NCBI GenBank assembly: GCA_036850595.1
Contig: CM072156.1
Location: forward strand, 16,750,326 to 16,814,325
Reading direction: 5' to 3'
Length of the DNA: 64,000 bases
Source: Rhyacichthys aspro
Lineage: Eukaryota > Chordata > Actinopteri > Gobiiformes > Rhyacichthyidae
Shown: positions 62,501 through 64,000 of the stretch, in pieces
Layout: every line of letters starts with the position of its first letter
Numbering within the stretch: position 1 is the first letter of the stretch
Program-made: the position numbers and the translations under genes
The notes under the pieces: generated by a model
Told to the model about the DNA's origin: nothing
Databases searched by the model: none
Seen by the model: the letters and a program-made list of their open reading frames with translations, nothing else

Positions 62501-64000
62501 GAGGGGGTTTCTCTTGGACTTGACTGACTTCTGTAGCTCAGTGGTGATGGTTAGACAGAGTTTCATCTCAGGTCCTAGTTTATTTGATGGTGGCCTAGCT
62601 GGTAGCCTAGCGAAAGTAATGAATATCCCCATTAGCTTGGGCACAGTGTTTGTGGCTGGGTGAGTCCCCGAGGGCTGCTGCGACTGCGGATGTGTCCCAA
62701 ATGCTCCAGAGTCTTGGAATAAAAACAACTCATTTTGACCAAACTGTGGGTTTCCAACAGTGCATGCTGTTTATTGGGAGGTCATTATAATCTGTTGAGA
62801 CTGCTTTCTCATAGGGATTTAATTTTGTATGGCACAGTTTTATGCATCTATGACTTTCACCCAATCATTTAAACTCAGTAAACTCTATAAAATACTTAAA
62901 ATATAATACATTTACATAGACTGAACTGCAGAGCACATTGACTGAAGATTTAATTCCCTGTTTCAACACGTTTGCTCAATCTCTTTTCCTCTTCCCCCGC
63001 CTGTCTGTCAACTGTCTTTGTCAATAAAGGCAAAAATACTGACTGTATCTTGAAAAAAGGAAAAGGCGATTTGATTTAAAGCTAGTGGACATGAGTTAAT
63101 GCGGTTTTAGCGTAAAAGCAAAATCCAAGCCTTCGTTCTAGTGACTGCGGTTCACATTCTGACCTGTGTATGTCTCTGTTTTAAGGTACTTTGCTTAGAC
63201 GATAAAAGTACTGTCTATACAGTGCTTTAATAATGTAATAATGCATTAATAATGTACAGTGTTTTCTTTTATCCATGGCCAACTCCCTGATCTTTAAATG
63301 TAGCTAATAATCCAATAATAAGCTAATAATCATGAGTTTGTAACTTAATTTAAAAAAATCTTAAAAGTTAGCCTGGCCAGCCATTCTTATATTTTCTATA
63401 AAGAACTGGTGTGACCCTTGTGGATTTCAGTTTGATTTCCAGGGGCTGGAACAAAGGGACGCAGATAAAACTTTGTCTGGATGCATTTGACTAGACATAA
63501 AACCATATTGAAGTGGCAGTACCAACATATGTAGAATAAAATACCTCTGGACTGACATGGTCGCTCAAGGTTTCAACTTAAACTTAGTCAAACTTATATA
63601 TTGTATGTAATTTCAAAATATTGATTCATATTTCTGTCTTTTTTATATTTTAATCATGCATTTTGCTCCATAAACATATATTACATTACCACCAACACTG
63701 CCTACAGTCTCATTCCTAAATCCTAGATATTTCAGTATTCTGTCACTGCTTGTAAAATTACATCTCCAGCTGGTCTCTGCATTAGAACCGACATGAGAAA
63801 CCCACAAGAAAATCCATGAATATTTGCATCAGCGCAACGTGCCAAAGCAGGACGCTGTGTAATGAAATCTTCGTAAAATGTACACGCTACCTCACTTGAA
63901 CTGCCATTAGCTTCTTGGCTCCAAAAGGTCTTTTTTACAGGTCGAGAAGAGTCACTGAAAGGTAAACTTGTCTTCACCTCCCTGACACATCCACCCCAGA

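Larger units (their letters stand above)
45837..64000 (+). other. Start of htr7 intron 1, no coding exon recognised
   Basis: The 18 kb after the htr7 donor contain no sequence resembling TM4-TM7 of the receptor and no other convincing exon on either strand. The region is AT-rich with scattered mobile-element remnants and simple repeats listed separately. Frames such as 56054-56371 and 58391-58792 match no family I know. The intron therefore exceeds 18 kb, if the gene is intact. Confidence 0.65.

Noticed and set aside
45837..64000. Searched for the second htr7 exon
   Set aside because: Nothing resembling the TM4-TM7 segments was found in any frame; it must lie beyond the right edge.

Overview
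This is vertebrate nuclear DNA and almost certainly a teleost fish. Genes are split by short GT-AG introns, the intergenic DNA is AT-rich, fish-type transposon remnants are present, and the window carries rbp4l (purpurin), a gene retained in fish and birds. No tRNA, rRNA, CRISPR array or prokaryotic operon was recognised. The species cannot be named from the sequence alone.

Eight protein-coding genes were recognised and their exons placed by conserved protein sequence, splice signals and reading phase. Left to right they are: tmem150a (minus, 5' part only, runs off the left edge); kcnv2 (plus, two exons, modulatory Kv8.2 channel subunit of photoreceptors); atp5me (plus, four exons, mitochondrial ATP synthase subunit e); rbp4l/purpurin (plus, five coding exons, retinal lipocalin); idua (minus, 14 exons, lysosomal alpha-L-iduronidase, tail-to-tail with rbp4l); tnks (minus, 27 exons, tankyrase 1); piwil2 (minus, 23 coding exons plus a probable 5' noncoding exon, germline piRNA-guided Argonaute); and htr7 (plus, first coding exon only). 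The right-hand 18 kb is the start of the htr7 first intron; the second coding exon lies outside the window.

The genes are not one pathway. kcnv2 and rbp4l are both photoreceptor genes, and the rbp4l promoter has a TATA box and two CRX/OTX-type TAATCC motifs. The rest are housekeeping (atp5me, idua, tnks), germline (piwil2) or neuronal (htr7). The human counterparts lie on several chromosomes, so the order is a fish rearrangement of several ancestral blocks.

I found no undescribed multi-gene system. The most unusual sequence-level observations are: a 907-bp hAT-like element with perfect 8-bp target duplications inside a piwil2 intron; a GC-AG intron in piwil2; a second in-frame donor in the SAM-domain region of tnks; a 193-codon open frame upstream of rbp4l; a perfect 19-bp-arm hairpin beside a helicase-like transposon remnant; a second terminal-inverted-repeat element; and a degenerate 31-bp minisatellite in an atp5me intron.
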